Source: Buttiauxella agrestis ATCC 33320
GTDB taxonomy: Bacteria; Pseudomonadota; Gammaproteobacteria; Enterobacterales; Enterobacteriaceae
Direction: 5' to 3'
DNA: 47,544 nt
Assembly: GCF_000735355.1 (NCBI RefSeq)
Contig: NZ_JMPI01000016.1
Location: forward strand, 1-47,544
Shown: piece after piece, positions 29,724 through 40,309 of the stretch
Layout: each line of letters begins with the position of its first letter
Numbering within the stretch: the first letter of the stretch is position 1
Notes under the pieces: generated by a model
Told to the model about the DNA's origin: nothing
Databases searched by the model: none
What the model saw: the letters and a program-made list of their open reading frames with translations, nothing else
Translations under genes and position numbers: made by a program

Positions 29724-32700
29724 ATGGCTGAACCACGTTTCGTACACCTCAGGGTGCACAGTGACTATTCCATGGTTGATGGCCTGGCGAAAACCGCTCC
29801 GCTGGTAAAGAAAGCCGCGGAAATGGGGATGCCAGCTATTGCTATCACCGATTTCACCAACCTTTGCGGGCTGGTGAAGTTCTATGGTGCTGCGCATGGC
29901 GTGGGCCTCAAGCCCATTATTGGTGCTGACTTTAACGTGGCAAACGAATTGCTGGGTGATGAACTCAGCCATTTAACCGTGCTCGCTGTTGATAATGTCG
30001 GTTATCAAAATCTGACTTTGCTCATCTCGAAAGCCTATCAACGTGGTTATGGTGCTGCGGGACCGGTTATCGACCGCACCTGGCTTGCCGAGTTAAACGA
30101 AGGGCTGATCCTGCTTTCTGGCGGGCGTATGGGGGATATTGGCAAAAACTTGTTGCGTGGGAATACGGCACAGCTTGATTTGTGTCTGGAATTCTACCAG
30201 CAGTATTTTGCCGATCGCTTCTATCTGGAACTGATTCGTACCGGTCGTCCTGATGAAGAAACTTATTTGCACGCCGCCGTTGCTCTGGCGGATGAACGTG
30301 GCTTACCGGTTGTTGCTACCAACGACGTAAGGTTCATTGAGTCCACAGACTTTGACGCCCATGAAATCCGCGTGGCTATCCACGACGGGTTTACGCTGGA
30401 TGACCCTAAGCGCCCCCGCAATTACTCTTCACAGCAGTACCTGCGTACCGAAGAGGAGATGTGCGAGCTGTTCTCCGATATTCCGGAAGCGTTGGAAAAC
30501 AGTGTAGAAATCGCCAAGCGTTGTAACGTCACGGTGCGTCTGGGCGAATACTTCCTGCCGCAATTCCCGACGGGCGAAATGTCTACCGAAGACTTCCTGG
30601 TCATGAAATCGAAGGAAGGGCTGGAAGATCGTCTGGAGTTCTTGTTCAAAGATCCTGAAGAGCGTGCGGAAAAAAGAGTGCCGTACGATGAGCGTCTGGA
30701 TATTGAGCTTAAAGTTATCAACCAGATGGGTTTCCCTGGCTACTTCCTGATTGTTATGGAATTTATCCAGTGGTCGAAAGACAACGGCGTGCCTGTTGGC
30801 CCTGGCCGTGGTTCTGGTGCTGGTTCTTTGGTGGCTTATGCCCTGAAGATTACCGACCTTGATCCTCTGGAGTTTGATCTACTCTTCGAACGTTTCCTTA
30901 ACCCGGAACGTGTTTCGATGCCGGACTTCGATATCGATTTCTGTATGGAAAAACGAGATCGGGTTATCGATCACGTGGCAGAAATGTACGGGCGTGAAGC
31001 GGTATCTCAGATTATTACCTTTGGTACGATGGCGGCAAAAGCGGTTATCCGCGATGTGGGCCGCGTACTGGGGCACCCGTACGGCTTCGTCGATCGTATT
31101 TCTAAGCTTATCCCGCCAGATCCGGGTATGACGCTGGCAAAAGCGTTTGAAGCCGAGCCGCAGCTTCCTGAAATTTACGAAGCTGACGAAGAAGTAAAAG
31201 CGCTTATTGATATGGCGCGTAAACTCGAAGGTGTCACGCGTAACGCCGGTAAGCATGCCGGTGGTGTGGTTATTGCACCGACCAAAATTACCGATTTTGC
31301 GCCGCTTTATTGTGATGACCAGGGGCAAAACCCGGTCACCCAGTTTGATAAAAACGATGTGGAATATGCAGGGCTGGTGAAGTTTGACTTCCTTGGCCTG
31401 CGTACGCTCACCATCATCGACTGGGCGCTGAAGATGATCAACCCGCGTCGGGCGAAGCAGGGTTTAGAGCCGATAGATATCGCCGCTATCCCGCTCGAGG
31501 ATAAGAAAAGCTTCGACATGCTGCAACGCTCGGAAACCACTGCGGTGTTCCAGCTTGAATCTCGCGGCATGAAAGATTTGATCAAGCGTCTGCAACCCGA
31601 CTGCTTCGAAGATATGATTGCATTGGTAGCGCTGTTCCGCCCTGGGCCGTTGCAATCAGGCATGGTTGATAACTTTATCGACCGTAAACACGGGCGTGAA
31701 GCTATCTCTTACCCGGATATTCAATGGCAGCATGAAAGCCTGAAACCGGTGCTGGAACCGACCTACGGCATCATCCTGTATCAAGAACAGGTTATGCAGA
31801 TTGCACAGGTGCTGGCGGGCTATTCGCTCGGCGGCGCGGACATGTTGCGTCGTGCGATGGGTAAAAAGAACCCGGTCGAGATGGCGAAGCAGCGTGGCGG
31901 TTTTGAAGATGGCGCGAAGTCTCGTGGCATTGACGGTGAGCTGGCGATTAAAATCTTCGACCTGGTTGAAAAATTTGCCGGTTACGGATTTAACAAATCT
32001 CACTCCGCTGCATATGCGCTGGTTTCTTACCAGACTCTATGGTTAAAAGCGCACTATCCGGCAGAATTCATGGCCGCGGTGATGACTGCGGATATGGATA
32101 ACACCGAGAAAATCGTCGGCCTGGTGGATGAATGCTGGCGCATGGGCCTGAAAATCTTGCCACCGGATATTAACTCCGGGCTATACCACTTCCACGTCAA
32201 TGACGACGGGGAAATTGTTTACGGCATTGGTGCGATTAAAGGTGTGGGTGAAGGCCCGATTGAAGCGATAATTGAGGCGCGTAACGAAGGCGGTTATTTC
32301 CGCGAATTGTTCGATCTCTGTGCGCGTGCTGACGTTAAAAAACTCAATAAACGTATCCTTGAAAAATTAGTGATGTCCGGGGCGTTCGACCGCCTTGGGC
32401 CGCATCGAGCAGCCCTTATGAATGCGCTGCCCGATGCGCTGAAAGCTGCCGATCAGCACGCGAAAGCCGAAGCTATCGGCCAGGTGGATATGTTCGGTGT
32501 GCTGGCTGATGAGCCGGAGCAAGTTGAACAATCCTACGCCAGCGTGACTCCGTGGCCTGAACAAGTGGTGCTGGATGGTGAACGTGAAACGTTAGGTTTA
32601 TACCTGACCGGCCACCCAATCACTCAGTATCTAAAAGAAATCGAGCGCTATGTCGGTGGCATGCGCCTAAAAGAGATGCACCCGACAGAACGTGGTAAAA

Positions 32701-33206
32701 TGACCACGGCTGCGGGTCTGGTGATTGCTTCGCGGGTGATGGTTACCAAACGTGGCAATCGCATTGGCATCTGCACTCTGGATGACCGTTCTGGTCGCCT
32801 GGAAGTGATGCTATTCACAGATGCGTTAGAAAAGTACCAGCATCTGTTGGAAAAAGACCGTATCCTGATCGTCAGCGGACAGGTCAGCTTTGATGACTTC
32901 AGCGGTGGCCTTAAAATGACCGCTCGCGAAGTTATGGACATAGATGAGGCCCGCGAAAAGTATGCGCGTGGGCTTGCTATCTCGCTGACGGACAGGCAAA
33001 TTGATGACCAGCTTTTGAACCGTCTCCGTCAGTCTCTGGAACCCCATCGTTCGGGGACCATTCCAGTACATCTCTACTATCAGAGAGCGGATGCACGAGC
33101 ACGTTTGCGTTTTGGCGCAGCATGGCGTGTATCTCCTAGCGATCGTTTGCTCAATGAGCTTCGCTCGCTGATAGGCCCGGAGCAGGTGGAACTGGAGTTT
33201 GACTAA
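29724..33206 (+). CDS. dnaE: DNA polymerase III subunit alpha
   Basis: DnaE is the polymerase subunit of the chromosomal replicase. The 1160-residue protein, as in E. coli, has an N-terminal PHP domain ([13 protein letters not shown]), the C-family palm with [16 protein letters not shown] and the catalytic aspartates of PDFDIDFC (Asp401, Asp403), fingers, a helix-hairpin-helix region, the internal beta-clamp motif GQVDMFGV (about 920), an OB domain (about 990-1070) and the tau-binding tail ending EQVELEFD. It starts with AATGAGAA before the ATG and is 12 bp upstream of accA. Confidence 0.98.
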   Translation: MAEPRFVHLRVHSDYSMVDGLAKTAPLVKKAAEMGMPAIAITDFTNLCGLVKFYGAAHGVGLKPIIGADFNVANELLGDELSHLTVLAVDNVGYQNLTLLISKAYQRGYGAAGPVIDRTWLAELNEGLILLSGGRMGDIGKNLLRGNTAQLDLCLEFYQQYFADRFYLELIRTGRPDEETYLHAAVALADERGLPVVATNDVRFIESTDFDAHEIRVAIHDGFTLDDPKRPRNYSSQQYLRTEEEMCELFSDIPEALENSVEIAKRCNVTVRLGEYFLPQFPTGEMSTEDFLVMKSKEGLEDRLEFLFKDPEERAEKRVPYDERLDIELKVINQMGFPGYFLIVMEFIQWSKDNGVPVGPGRGSGAGSLVAYALKITDLDPLEFDLLFERFLNPERVSMPDFDIDFCMEKRDRVIDHVAEMYGREAVSQIITFGTMAAKAVIRDVGRVLGHPYGFVDRISKLIPPDPGMTLAKAFEAEPQLPEIYEADEEVKALIDMARKLEGVTRNAGKHAGGVVIAPTKITDFAPLYCDDQGQNPVTQFDKNDVEYAGLVKFDFLGLRTLTIIDWALKMINPRRAKQGLEPIDIAAIPLEDKKSFDMLQRSETTAVFQLESRGMKDLIKRLQPDCFEDMIALVALFRPGPLQSGMVDNFIDRKHGREAISYPDIQWQHESLKPVLEPTYGIILYQEQVMQIAQVLAGYSLGGADMLRRAMGKKNPVEMAKQRGGFEDGAKSRGIDGELAIKIFDLVEKFAGYGFNKSHSAAYALVSYQTLWLKAHYPAEFMAAVMTADMDNTEKIVGLVDECWRMGLKILPPDINSGLYHFHVNDDGEIVYGIGAIKGVGEGPIEAIIEARNEGGYFRELFDLCARADVKKLNKRILEKLVMSGAFDRLGPHRAALMNALPDALKAADQHAKAEAIGQVDMFGVLADEPEQVEQSYASVTPWPEQVVLDGERETLGLYLTGHPITQYLKEIERYVGGMRLKEMHPTERGKMTTAAGLVIASRVMVTKRGNRIGICTLDDRSGRLEVMLFTDALEKYQHLLEKDRILIVSGQVSFDDFSGGLKMTAREVMDIDEAREKYARGLAISLTDRQIDDQLLNRLRQSLEPHRSGTIPVHLYYQRADARARLRFGAAWRVSPSDRLLNELRSLIGPEQVELEFD

Positions 33207-33218
33207 TACAGGAATATT

Positions 33219-34178
33219 ATGAGTCTGAATTTCCTCGATTTTGAACAGCCGATTGCAGAGCTGGAAGCGAAAATTGATTCCCTGACTGCAGTTAGCCGTC
33301 AGGACGAAAAGTTAGATATTAATCTGGACGAAGAAGTGCAGCGTCTGCGTGAAAAAAGCGTAGAACTCACACGTAAGATCTTCTCAGATTTAGGAGCATG
33401 GCAAATTGCTCAACTGGCGCGTCACCCGCAGCGCCCGTATACGCTTGATTACCTGCGTCTCGCTTTTGATGAGTTCGATGAACTTGCAGGTGACCGTGCG
33501 TATGCTGACGATAAAGCTATTGTTGGTGGGATTGCGCGTCTCGATGGTCGTCCGGTGATGGTTATTGGCCATCAGAAAGGTCGTGAAACCAAAGAGAAGA
33601 TTCGCCGTAACTTCGGTATGCCAGCACCAGAAGGCTATCGTAAAGCACTGCGTTTGATGGAAATGGCTGAGCGTTTCAATATGCCAATCATTACCTTCAT
33701 CGATACCCCAGGTGCTTATCCTGGTGTGGGCGCGGAAGAACGCGGTCAGTCAGAAGCCATCGCGCGTAACTTGCGTGAAATGTCTGGTCTGAAAGTGCCA
33801 GTCATCTGTACCGTCATCGGTGAAGGTGGTTCTGGTGGTGCTCTGGCAATTGGTGTGGGCGATAAAGTGAATATGCTGCAATACAGCACTTATTCCGTTA
33901 TCTCGCCGGAAGGCTGTGCGTCGATTCTGTGGAAAAGTGCTGACAAAGCACCGATTGCCGCAGAAGCGATGGGCATCATTGCCCCACGCCTGAAAGAGCT
34001 GAAGCTGATTGATTCCGTTATCCCTGAACCTCTGGGCGGCGCACACCGTAATGTGGAAGCGATGGCTGCTTCTTTGAAAGCGCAACTGCTGGCTGACCTG
34101 GCTGATCTGGACGTGTTGAATACCGAAGAGCTGTTGGCTCGTCGTTATCATCGTCTGATGAGTTACGGCTACGCATGA
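33219..34178 (+). CDS. accA: Acetyl-CoA carboxylase carboxyltransferase subunit alpha
   Basis: AccA and AccD form the carboxyltransferase that makes malonyl-CoA for fatty acid synthesis. The 319-residue protein starts [20 protein letters not shown], with an N-terminal helical hairpin and the crotonase-fold core with [17 protein letters not shown] and [15 protein letters not shown], which bind the biotin/CoA groups. AGGAATATT precedes the ATG. It ends the forward cluster; a terminator follows. Confidence 0.98.
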   Translation: MSLNFLDFEQPIAELEAKIDSLTAVSRQDEKLDINLDEEVQRLREKSVELTRKIFSDLGAWQIAQLARHPQRPYTLDYLRLAFDEFDELAGDRAYADDKAIVGGIARLDGRPVMVIGHQKGRETKEKIRRNFGMPAPEGYRKALRLMEMAERFNMPIITFIDTPGAYPGVGAEERGQSEAIARNLREMSGLKVPVICTVIGEGGSGGALAIGVGDKVNMLQYSTYSVISPEGCASILWKSADKAPIAAEAMGIIAPRLKELKLIDSVIPEPLGGAHRNVEAMAASLKAQLLADLADLDVLNTEELLARRYHRLMSYGYA

Positions 34179-34198
34179 TAGCGTGATGCATTACGAAG

Positions 34199-34228
34199 AA
34201 AGGTCAGAAGAGATTCTGGCCTTTTTTA
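34199..34228 (+). terminator. accA terminator
   Basis: AAGGTCAGAA, loop GAGA and TTCTGGCCTT followed by TTTTATT form an intrinsic terminator about 20 bp after the accA stop. Confidence 0.85.
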
Positions 34229-34345
34229 TTGTCTGTGAATCATCCTTAATAGCGCACTTTAAGAAACCTTACACCTCCGCGCTTGTTCTCCACCCCATTT
34301 CAATAAACTATGCTTACCTGAAGGTTTTTTGCCAAGAGGTGAGTA

Positions 34346-36487
34346 TTGAATATTATTGCAATCATGGGAGCGCATGGCGTTTTCTATAAAGATGAGCCAA
34401 TCAAAGAGCTGCATCAGGCGTTGGAAGTACAAGGTTTTCGGCTTATTTATCCCACCAACAGCAACGACTTGCTTAAACTCATCGAACATAATCCGCGTAT
34501 CTGTGGAGTCATTTTTGACTGGGACGAGTACAGCCTGGATTTATGCAGTGAAATTAACGCGCTGAATGAATATTTGCCGCTGTATGCATTTATCAATACG
34601 CATTCCTCGCTGGATGTCAGTGTCAACGAAATGCGCATGGCGCTGTGGTTCTTTGAATACGCACTCAGTGCCGCCGACGATATCGCCCTGCGCATCCGTC
34701 AATATACCAATGAATATCTGGATAACATCACACCGCCGCTGACTAAAGCGTTGTTCAATTATGTCAACGAAGGGAAATATACCTTCTGCACGCCAGGCCA
34801 TATGGCGGGTACTGCCTACCTGAAAAGCCCGGTAGGCTGCTTGTTCTATGACTTCTTTGGGGCGAACACGCTGAAAGCGGATGTTTCTATTTCGGTGACT
34901 GAGCTGGGATCGTTGCTGGATCACACCGGGCCGCATCTTGAAGCCGAAGAGTATATCGCCCGCACGTTCGGTGCAGAACAGAGTTACATGGTGACCAACG
35001 GGACATCCACGTCGAATAAAATCGTTGGCATGTACGCGGCTCCTTCCGGTAGCACAGTCATTATCGACCGTAACTGCCATAAATCGCTGACCCATTTGTT
35101 AATGATGACGGATCTGGTCCCAATCTGGCTCAAGCCAACGCGCAACGCGCTGGGGATTTTGGGCGGCATCCCGAAGCGTGAATTTATGCGCGCGAGTATT
35201 GAGGAGAAAGTCGCTGCGACGGAAAATGCGCAGTGGCCGGTGCATGCGGTGATCACCAACTCGACTTATGACGGTTTGCTTTATAACACCGAGTTCATCA
35301 AACAAACCCTCGATGTGCCTTCGATTCACTTCGATTCTGCCTGGGTGCCCTATACCAACTTCCATCCTATTTATCAGGGGAAAAGTGGCATGAGCGGCGA
35401 TCGCGTGCCGGGTAAAGTCATTTATGAAACTCAGTCCACACACAAACTTCTGGCGGCGCTGTCGCAAGCCTCTCTAATCCATATCAAAGGGGATTACGAC
35501 GAGGAGACGTTCAACGAAGCCTACATGATGCACACCACCACTTCGCCTAGCTATCCGCTAGTGGCGTCTATCGAAACAGCTGCCGCCATGCTTCGGGGAA
35601 ATCCGGGAAAGCGTTTGATAAACCGTTCAGTGGAGCGAGCGCTGCATTTCCGCCGTGAAGTTCAACGCTTGCGTGAAGAATCTGAGGATTGGTTCTTTGA
35701 TATCTGGCAGCCGGAATATATCGACGAAGCGGCCTGCTGGCCGATTTCTCCTGGCGAAGAAGACTGGCATGGATTCAAAGATGCTGACGCCGATCATATG
35801 TATCTTGACCCGATTAAAGTCACCATTCTGACTCCGGGGATGGATGAGCTGGGTAGCATGGCAGATGAGGGGATACCGGCGGCGCTGGTGGCAAAATTCC
35901 TCGATGAGCGTGGCGTCGTGGTCGAAAAAACGGGGCCGTATAACCTGCTGTTCCTGTTCAGTATTGGTATCGACAAAACCAAAGCATTGAGCTTACTTCG
36001 TGGTTTGACAGAGTTTAAACGCTCCTACGATCTCAACCTGCGTGTGAAAAATATGCTGCCGGATTTATACGCTGAAGACCCTGATTTTTATCGTAATATG
36101 CGTATTCAGGATTTAGCGCAGGGTATTCACAAGCTGATTAAACAGCACAATCTTTCTGACCTGATGTTGCGTGCTTTTGATGTGCTGCCGGAAATGAAAA
36201 TGACCCCGCATAAAGCCTATCAGCAGCAAGTGAAAGGTAATGTTGAAACCGTTGAAATTGAACAGTTGTTGAATCGAGTGTCAGCCAACATGATTCTGCC
36301 GTATCCACCAGGCGTGCCGGTGGTCATGCCGGGTGAGATGATCACCAATGAAAGCCGTGCGGTACTCGATTTCTTGCTGATGTTATGTTCGGTGGGTGAG
36401 CATTACCCAGGCTTTGAAACTGACATTCACGGAGCCAAACTGGGTGAGGATGGGATTTACCGTGTACGAGTCTTAAAAACGGTTTAA
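34346..36487 (+). CDS. ldcC: Lysine decarboxylase LdcC (constitutive)
   Basis: LdcC decarboxylates lysine to cadaverine using PLP. The 713 residues, same as E. coli LdcC, comprise an N-terminal wing domain (1-130), the PLP core with TPGHMAGTAY, VTNGTSTSNKIVG, HFDSAWVPYTNF and the Schiff-base lysine in ETQSTHKLLAALSQ (Lys367), and a C-terminal domain. Its place after accA and its length fit LdcC rather than the acid-induced CadA, and no cadB or cadC is near. The start is a TTG (34346) with GAGGTG before it; the next in-frame ATG (codon 7) would trim the conserved MNIIAIMG. Confidence 0.95.
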   Translation: MNIIAIMGAHGVFYKDEPIKELHQALEVQGFRLIYPTNSNDLLKLIEHNPRICGVIFDWDEYSLDLCSEINALNEYLPLYAFINTHSSLDVSVNEMRMALWFFEYALSAADDIALRIRQYTNEYLDNITPPLTKALFNYVNEGKYTFCTPGHMAGTAYLKSPVGCLFYDFFGANTLKADVSISVTELGSLLDHTGPHLEAEEYIARTFGAEQSYMVTNGTSTSNKIVGMYAAPSGSTVIIDRNCHKSLTHLLMMTDLVPIWLKPTRNALGILGGIPKREFMRASIEEKVAATENAQWPVHAVITNSTYDGLLYNTEFIKQTLDVPSIHFDSAWVPYTNFHPIYQGKSGMSGDRVPGKVIYETQSTHKLLAALSQASLIHIKGDYDEETFNEAYMMHTTTSPSYPLVASIETAAAMLRGNPGKRLINRSVERALHFRREVQRLREESEDWFFDIWQPEYIDEAACWPISPGEEDWHGFKDADADHMYLDPIKVTILTPGMDELGSMADEGIPAALVAKFLDERGVVVEKTGPYNLLFLFSIGIDKTKALSLLRGLTEFKRSYDLNLRVKNMLPDLYAEDPDFYRNMRIQDLAQGIHKLIKQHNLSDLMLRAFDVLPEMKMTPHKAYQQQVKGNVETVEIEQLLNRVSANMILPYPPGVPVVMPGEMITNESRAVLDFLLMLCSVGEHYPGFETDIHGAKLGEDGIYRVRVLKTV

Positions 36488-36543
36488 CGTCTTGATTTAG
36501 CGAATACTGATAGTTACCGTGCAGAAAAGATTAAGGAGCATTT

Positions 36544-36933
36544 ATGCTGGGTTTAAAGCAAGTTCACCATATCGCAATCATCGCGTCGGACTACCCAACC
36601 AGTAAGCATTTTTACTGTGATGTTCTCGGTTTTACGCTGCAAGCGGAAGCTTACCGTGAAGAACGAGACTCGTGGAAAGGGGATTTGGCGTTAAATGGAC
36701 AATACGTCATTGAGCTGTTCTCATTTCCTTTCCCGCCAGCGCGGCCAAGTCGCCCGGAAGCTTGCGGGCTGCGTCACCTCGCGTTTAGTGTTGGTGATAT
36801 CGACAGTGCCATCGCGCATCTGGAAAAGCATGGCGTGAAATGTGAGCCGGTGCGTATCGATCCTTTCACGGATAAGCGTTTTACTTTCTTTAATGACCCC
36901 GATGGGCTGCCGTTAGAACTTTACCAACAGTAA
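36544..36933 (+). CDS. yaeR: VOC family (glyoxalase-like) protein YaeR
   Basis: A 129-residue single vicinal-oxygen-chelate domain with the two beta-alpha-beta-beta-beta halves: half one MLGLKQVHHIAIIASDYP and WKGDLALNGQYVIELFSFP, half two ACGLRHLAFSVGDIDSA and FFNDPDGLPLELYQQ. Histidines and glutamates in these strands are placed like glyoxalase metal ligands. The substrate is unknown; it is not GloA. GGAGCATTT precedes the ATG. It is between ldcC and tilS as in E. coli. Confidence 0.93.
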   Translation: MLGLKQVHHIAIIASDYPTSKHFYCDVLGFTLQAEAYREERDSWKGDLALNGQYVIELFSFPFPPARPSRPEACGLRHLAFSVGDIDSAIAHLEKHGVKCEPVRIDPFTDKRFTFFNDPDGLPLELYQQ

Positions 36934-36951
36934 CGCTTGCCTCACTTCATG

Positions 36952-36974
36952 TTGCCCGGTAACGTTCCGGGCAA
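36952..36974 (+). terminator. Hairpin after yaeR
   Basis: TTGCCCGG, loop TAACGTT and CCGGGCAA form a perfect 8-bp stem followed by ATCCTTATTTTAATT. It may be a weak terminator or mRNA end; it is 22 bp upstream of the tilS ATG, in the tilS leader. Confidence 0.5.
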
Positions 36975-36996
36975 ATCCTTATTTTAATTACTGACT

Positions 36997-38307
36997 ATGC
37001 CACTTCCTTTTCTCATCAAATTACTGCAACCGCACACACATTTGCTGGTGGCGTTTAGTGGTGGCCTGGACTCCACGGTTTTGCTTCATCAACTGGTCAC
37101 GCTTCGCGAGACTCATGGTGCGAATTTTCATATTCGAGCCATGCATATTCATCACGGGTTAAGCTCAAATGCCGATGAATGGGCATTGCATTGTCAGAAT
37201 GTTTGCACGCAATGGAACGTGCCGCTTGAGGTAAAACACGTAAAGCTGGCTGATGACGGATTAGGGATTGAAGCCCATGCACGGGCTGCGCGTTATCAGG
37301 CATTGGTCGACGCCCTACGCCCGCATGAAGTATTGCTCACTGCGCAGCATCTGGACGATCAGTGCGAAACATTTTTGCTTGCCTTGAAACGTGGCAGTGG
37401 GCCAGCCGGTTTAGCGGCCATGCCAGAGCGTTTGCCTTTTGGCGAGACGGAATTGATTCGGCCTTTGTTGGGGCAAACTCGCAAAGAGCTGGAAGCGTGG
37501 GCGCAAGAACATCAGTTAACGTGGATTGAAGACGAAAGTAACCTGGACGACAGCTACGATCGCAATTTCTTGCGCCTGCAAATCCTTCCTGAAATCCAGC
37601 AGCGATGGCCGCATTTCCCGCAAAGCGTTGCCCGCAGCGCGCAGTTGTGTGGTGAGCAAGAGCAACTTCTCGATGAGCTATTGGCGGAGCAACTTAATGA
37701 CCTGGTTCGGGCTGACGGAGCATTACTCATTGAACCTATGCAGGCGCTCAGTGATATTCGGCGTGCAGCCTTACTGCGACGCTGGTTTGCCCGGCAAAAG
37801 GCGCTTATGCCCTCGCGGGCCGCGTTGGTTCGTTTGTGGGATGAGGTGGCAACGAGCCGTGAAGATGCGAATCCACGCCTGAAATTTGGTGACCATGAAG
37901 TTCGTCGTCACCAGGGCGCATTATACTGGCTGCCTGTCATGCAGGGTTTAGGAGATGAAACTCTCCCGTGGCCTGCGCCTTTTAAGCCATTAACGTTGCC
38001 AGAAGGTTTAGGCATTCTGCAATTAGGTGTTGATGGGATTGAAGTGCGAGCACCGCTTGAAAACGAACCGGTAAGCGTGCGCTTTAAAGCATCCGGGCAG
38101 TTTCATATTGTGGGGCGTGATCGTGGCCGAAGCCTGAAAAAAATCTGGCAAGAATCAGGCATTCCACCCTGGGCGCGAGAAAGAACACCTCTGTTATTTT
38201 ATGGCGATAAATTGATTGCCGCCCTGGGTGTTTTTGTCACTCAGGATGGAAAAGCAACGGAAAACTCATGCTGGCGTATCGACTGGCAAAAGGAGAATAA
38301 GCAATGA
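36997..38307 (+). CDS. tilS: tRNA(Ile)-lysidine synthetase
   Basis: TilS attaches lysine to C34 of the CAU-anticodon tRNA-Ile, changing it to read AUA. The 436-residue protein (432 in E. coli) has the PP-loop ATP site SGGLDS (residues 21-26), [32 protein letters not shown] and NFLRLQILP, followed by the TilS substrate-binding and C-terminal domains ([20 protein letters not shown]). There is no good Shine-Dalgarno before the ATG. It ends in an ATGA overlap with a cytochrome c gene, which E. coli does not have here. Confidence 0.97.
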   Translation: MPLPFLIKLLQPHTHLLVAFSGGLDSTVLLHQLVTLRETHGANFHIRAMHIHHGLSSNADEWALHCQNVCTQWNVPLEVKHVKLADDGLGIEAHARAARYQALVDALRPHEVLLTAQHLDDQCETFLLALKRGSGPAGLAAMPERLPFGETELIRPLLGQTRKELEAWAQEHQLTWIEDESNLDDSYDRNFLRLQILPEIQQRWPHFPQSVARSAQLCGEQEQLLDELLAEQLNDLVRADGALLIEPMQALSDIRRAALLRRWFARQKALMPSRAALVRLWDEVATSREDANPRLKFGDHEVRRHQGALYWLPVMQGLGDETLPWPAPFKPLTLPEGLGILQLGVDGIEVRAPLENEPVSVRFKASGQFHIVGRDRGRSLKKIWQESGIPPWARERTPLLFYGDKLIAALGVFVTQDGKATENSCWRIDWQKENKQ

Positions 38308-38615
38308 AGAGGATGATTATTTTAGCGGGCGTTTTATTGTGTGCCCAACCGGTACTGGCTAAGGGTGATGCCACCGCGGGTGAGCAAAAGGCCATGATGT
38401 GCGTGGCATGTCACGGTGTGGCAGGAAAAGTTTCAGTGCCAATATACCCGAATCTTGCGGGGCAAAACGAGGCGTATCTGGAGCACTCTTTGCACGCCTA
38501 TAAAAAGGGTGAGCGCAGTGGTGGCCAGGCGGAAATCATGAAAGCCTACGTTAGCGGTTTGTCAGATGAAGACATCAGCAATCTTGCTGCTTATTACGCC
38601 ACAATGAAGCCATAA
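38304..38615 (+). CDS. Small class I c-type cytochrome (c553/c4-like)
   Basis: The 103-residue product begins with a signal peptide ([19 protein letters not shown], cleavage before KGDA), so it is periplasmic. CVACH (33-37) is a single CxxCH haem-attachment site. The rest follows the c553/half-c4 pattern: [26 protein letters not shown], a probable axial Met79 in [11 protein letters not shown], and [14 protein letters not shown]. It needs Ccm haem ligation, but no ccm or oxidase gene is in the window. The electron partners are unknown. Its ATG overlaps the tilS stop (ATGA), suggesting coupled translation. E. coli K-12 has no gene here, so it is an accessory insertion or a lineage loss. Confidence 0.9.
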   Translation: MKRMIILAGVLLCAQPVLAKGDATAGEQKAMMCVACHGVAGKVSVPIYPNLAGQNEAYLEHSLHAYKKGERSGGQAEIMKAYVSGLSDEDISNLAAYYATMKP

Positions 38616-38639
38616 AAAAGGGCAGCCCAAGGCTGCCCA
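38615..38639. terminator. Terminator between cytochrome c gene and rof
   Basis: GGGCAGCC (38621-38628), loop CAA and GGCTGCCC (38632-38639). On the minus strand it is followed by TTTTTT, so it is a strong terminator for yaeP-rof; on the plus strand it forms the hairpin without a T-run and may still end the tilS-cytochrome mRNA. Confidence 0.8.
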
Positions 38640-38660
38640 CTTATGCGGATACTTTGCGTA

Positions 38661-38921
38661 TCAAGACTCGCTAACTACGACAGTGCCAATTTCAGGATGG
38701 CTGAAGCTGGCTATTTTATCGAGGCGAACTTCGCGTGTGGCACCGGCGTCATCGAGAATCAAATATTCGATGTTTTTACGAGACACCAGGTCACTGGCTT
38801 TCGCCTTGAAAACTTCTCCGCTCTTTAACTCCAGCGTCAGTATTAAGTTCTGCTGGCAGGCGAGCTCGAGATTGTCATAATCATCACAATTGATGGGTTG
38901 ATAGGCATCATTCATTGACAT
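38661..38921 (-). CDS. rof: Rho-binding antiterminator Rof (YaeO)
   Basis: Rof binds Rho at its primary RNA site and inhibits termination. The 86-residue protein reads [20 protein letters not shown] and has an Sm-like beta fold with [19 protein letters not shown]. It is acidic at the N-terminus. The first ATG (38921) has GGTGAG at good distance; the second ATG at 38915 (84 residues) is an alternative. The start overlaps the end of yaeP by 14 bp, so the two are probably translationally coupled. Confidence 0.93.
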   Translation of the reverse strand: MSMNDAYQPINCDDYDNLELACQQNLILTLELKSGEVFKAKASDLVSRKNIEYLILDDAGATREVRLDKIASFSHPEIGTVVVSES

Positions 38922-39108
38922 AATCGCTCACCAGTAAGTTCGCGGCAGCATACGCCGCCTGTTCCCTAATAGATTCTGGTTGTGCTTCGTTGGAAGCCAC
39001 TTCGTTCAGCACCTTCAGGACGCAACCCAGTGCATCGGGAATGTAACCCAAATCTCCGCTGGCTATTTCCGCATAGCGCCGCCGTACTAATTCACAATAC
39101 TTTTCCAC
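38908..39108 (-). CDS. yaeP: UPF0253 family protein YaeP
   Basis: A 66-residue conserved enterobacterial protein of unknown function. The start is a GTG behind AAGGAGGGC, giving [20 protein letters not shown] after the initiator and ending [16 protein letters not shown], very close to E. coli YaeP. It is predicted mostly helical. It overlaps rof by 14 bp. An 8-bp inverted repeat and a candidate -10 (TATAGT) lie in its upstream region. Confidence 0.92.
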   Translation of the reverse strand: MEKYCELVRRRYAEIASGDLGYIPDALGCVLKVLNEVASNEAQPESIREQAAYAAANLLVSDYVNE

Positions 39109-39138
39109 ACGCCCTCCTTTCAGAGTCCCGACCTCAGA

Positions 39139-39198
39139 CTTAACTGTGGGATGCAGTTAAGCCTACGAAGATAAACTCTGTTTAGCAAGGTGACTATA
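39139..39198 (-). promoter_or_regulatory. Candidate yaeP-rof promoter and leader hairpin
   Basis: On the minus strand TATAGT (39198-39193) preceded 17 bp upstream by TGATAT is a weak sigma-70 promoter. Downstream in the predicted leader CTTAACTG (39139-39146) and CAGTTAAG (39154-39161) form a perfect 8-bp inverted repeat with a 7-base loop. Confidence 0.35.
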
Positions 39199-39312
39199 CC
39201 ACAGGGATGAAACCGATATCAGCAGTGCAACTCTCTGGTTGAGTGAATAGGTAACAGCGTTTTAGCGAGGTTTTCGTTACAATGAGCGCCTAATTGAGTT
39301 CGGAGAAGTGTG

Positions 39313-39855
39313 ATGGCGTTAAAAGCGACAATTTATAAAGCGATGGTGAATGTTGCCGATCTCGATCGCAATCAATTCCTGGATAGCAACCTGACGCTTG
39401 CGCGCCATCCTTCGGAAACTCAGGAACGTATGATGTTGCGTTTACTGGCGTGGATTAAATATGCCAACGAGCGGCTGCAATTCAGTCGGGGTTTAAGTGC
39501 GGAAGACGAGCCAGAAATCTGGCAGCGTAACGATCACATGGGTATCGACCTGTGGATTGAGCTTGGTCTGCCAGATGAAAAACGCCTGAAAAAAGCCTGT
39601 AGCCAGTCAGGTGAAGTTGCGTTGTTTACCTATAATAGCCGCGCGGCTGAAATCTGGTGGCAGCAGCATCAAAATAAACTCAAACAATATCAGAACCTTT
39701 CAATCTGGTATCTCGATGATGAACAACTGGCAAAACTGTGTGAGTTCGGTACGCGTTCGATGAACTTACAGGCCACCATCCAGGATGGTGCTATATGGTT
39801 GTCTGATGCTGAGAATAATCTCGAAATTCACTTTACGGCCTGGCAGCATCATTGA
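39313..39855 (+). CDS. yaeQ: YaeQ family protein
   Basis: YaeQ is a 180-residue cytoplasmic protein with a variant PD-(D/E)XK nuclease-like fold; it was first linked to suppression of an rfaH defect, but its function is unsettled. It starts [20 protein letters not shown]; a GTG one codon upstream is ignored because CGGAGAA is placed better for the ATG. Conserved parts include [20 protein letters not shown] and [16 protein letters not shown]. Its stop overlaps the arfB start (TGATG). Confidence 0.94.
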   Translation: MALKATIYKAMVNVADLDRNQFLDSNLTLARHPSETQERMMLRLLAWIKYANERLQFSRGLSAEDEPEIWQRNDHMGIDLWIELGLPDEKRLKKACSQSGEVALFTYNSRAAEIWWQQHQNKLKQYQNLSIWYLDDEQLAKLCEFGTRSMNLQATIQDGAIWLSDAENNLEIHFTAWQHH

Positions 39856-40274
39856 TGATAGAAGTCTCCCGGGCGGTAGCAATACCGGACAATGAAGTCA
39901 CTATTACGGCAATCCGCGCGCAAGGAGCGGGCGGCCAGCATGTGAATAAAACCTCAACGGCTATCCATTTACGTTTTGACATTCGAGCCTCCAGCCTGCC
40001 AGAGTATTATAAAGAGCGCTTACTGGCAGCGAGTCATCACCTGATTACGCCTGATGGCGTGGTGGTGATAAAGGCGCAGGAATATCGCAGCCAGGAAATG
40101 AATCGTGAAGCCGCGGTAGCGAGATTAGTTTCGTTGATTCAGGAATTAACCGTTGAGCAGAAAAGCCGACGAGCGACGCGCCCTACGCGAGCGTCAAAAG
40201 AGCGCCGCCTGGCCTCTAAATCCCAAAAATCCACGACGAAATCGCTTCGTGGAAAAGTTCGTCGTCCCGAATAA
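39855..40274 (+). CDS. arfB: Alternative ribosome-rescue factor B (peptidyl-tRNA hydrolase ArfB)
   Basis: ArfB (YaeJ) hydrolyses peptidyl-tRNA on ribosomes stalled without a stop codon, backing up tmRNA and ArfA. The 139-residue protein is a short release-factor relative with the catalytic GGQ at 26-28 ([18 protein letters not shown]) and no codon-recognition domain. Its basic C-terminal tail ([20 protein letters not shown] and [11 protein letters not shown]) enters the empty mRNA channel. The ATG at 39855 overlaps the yaeQ stop; a TTG codon directly upstream is not needed. Confidence 0.96.
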   Translation: MIEVSRAVAIPDNEVTITAIRAQGAGGQHVNKTSTAIHLRFDIRASSLPEYYKERLLAASHHLITPDGVVVIKAQEYRSQEMNREAAVARLVSLIQELTVEQKSRRATRPTRASKERRLASKSQKSTTKSLRGKVRRPE

Positions 40275-40309
40275 TTAACGACAAAGAAATTGACCAGCAG
40301 AAGGAAGAG

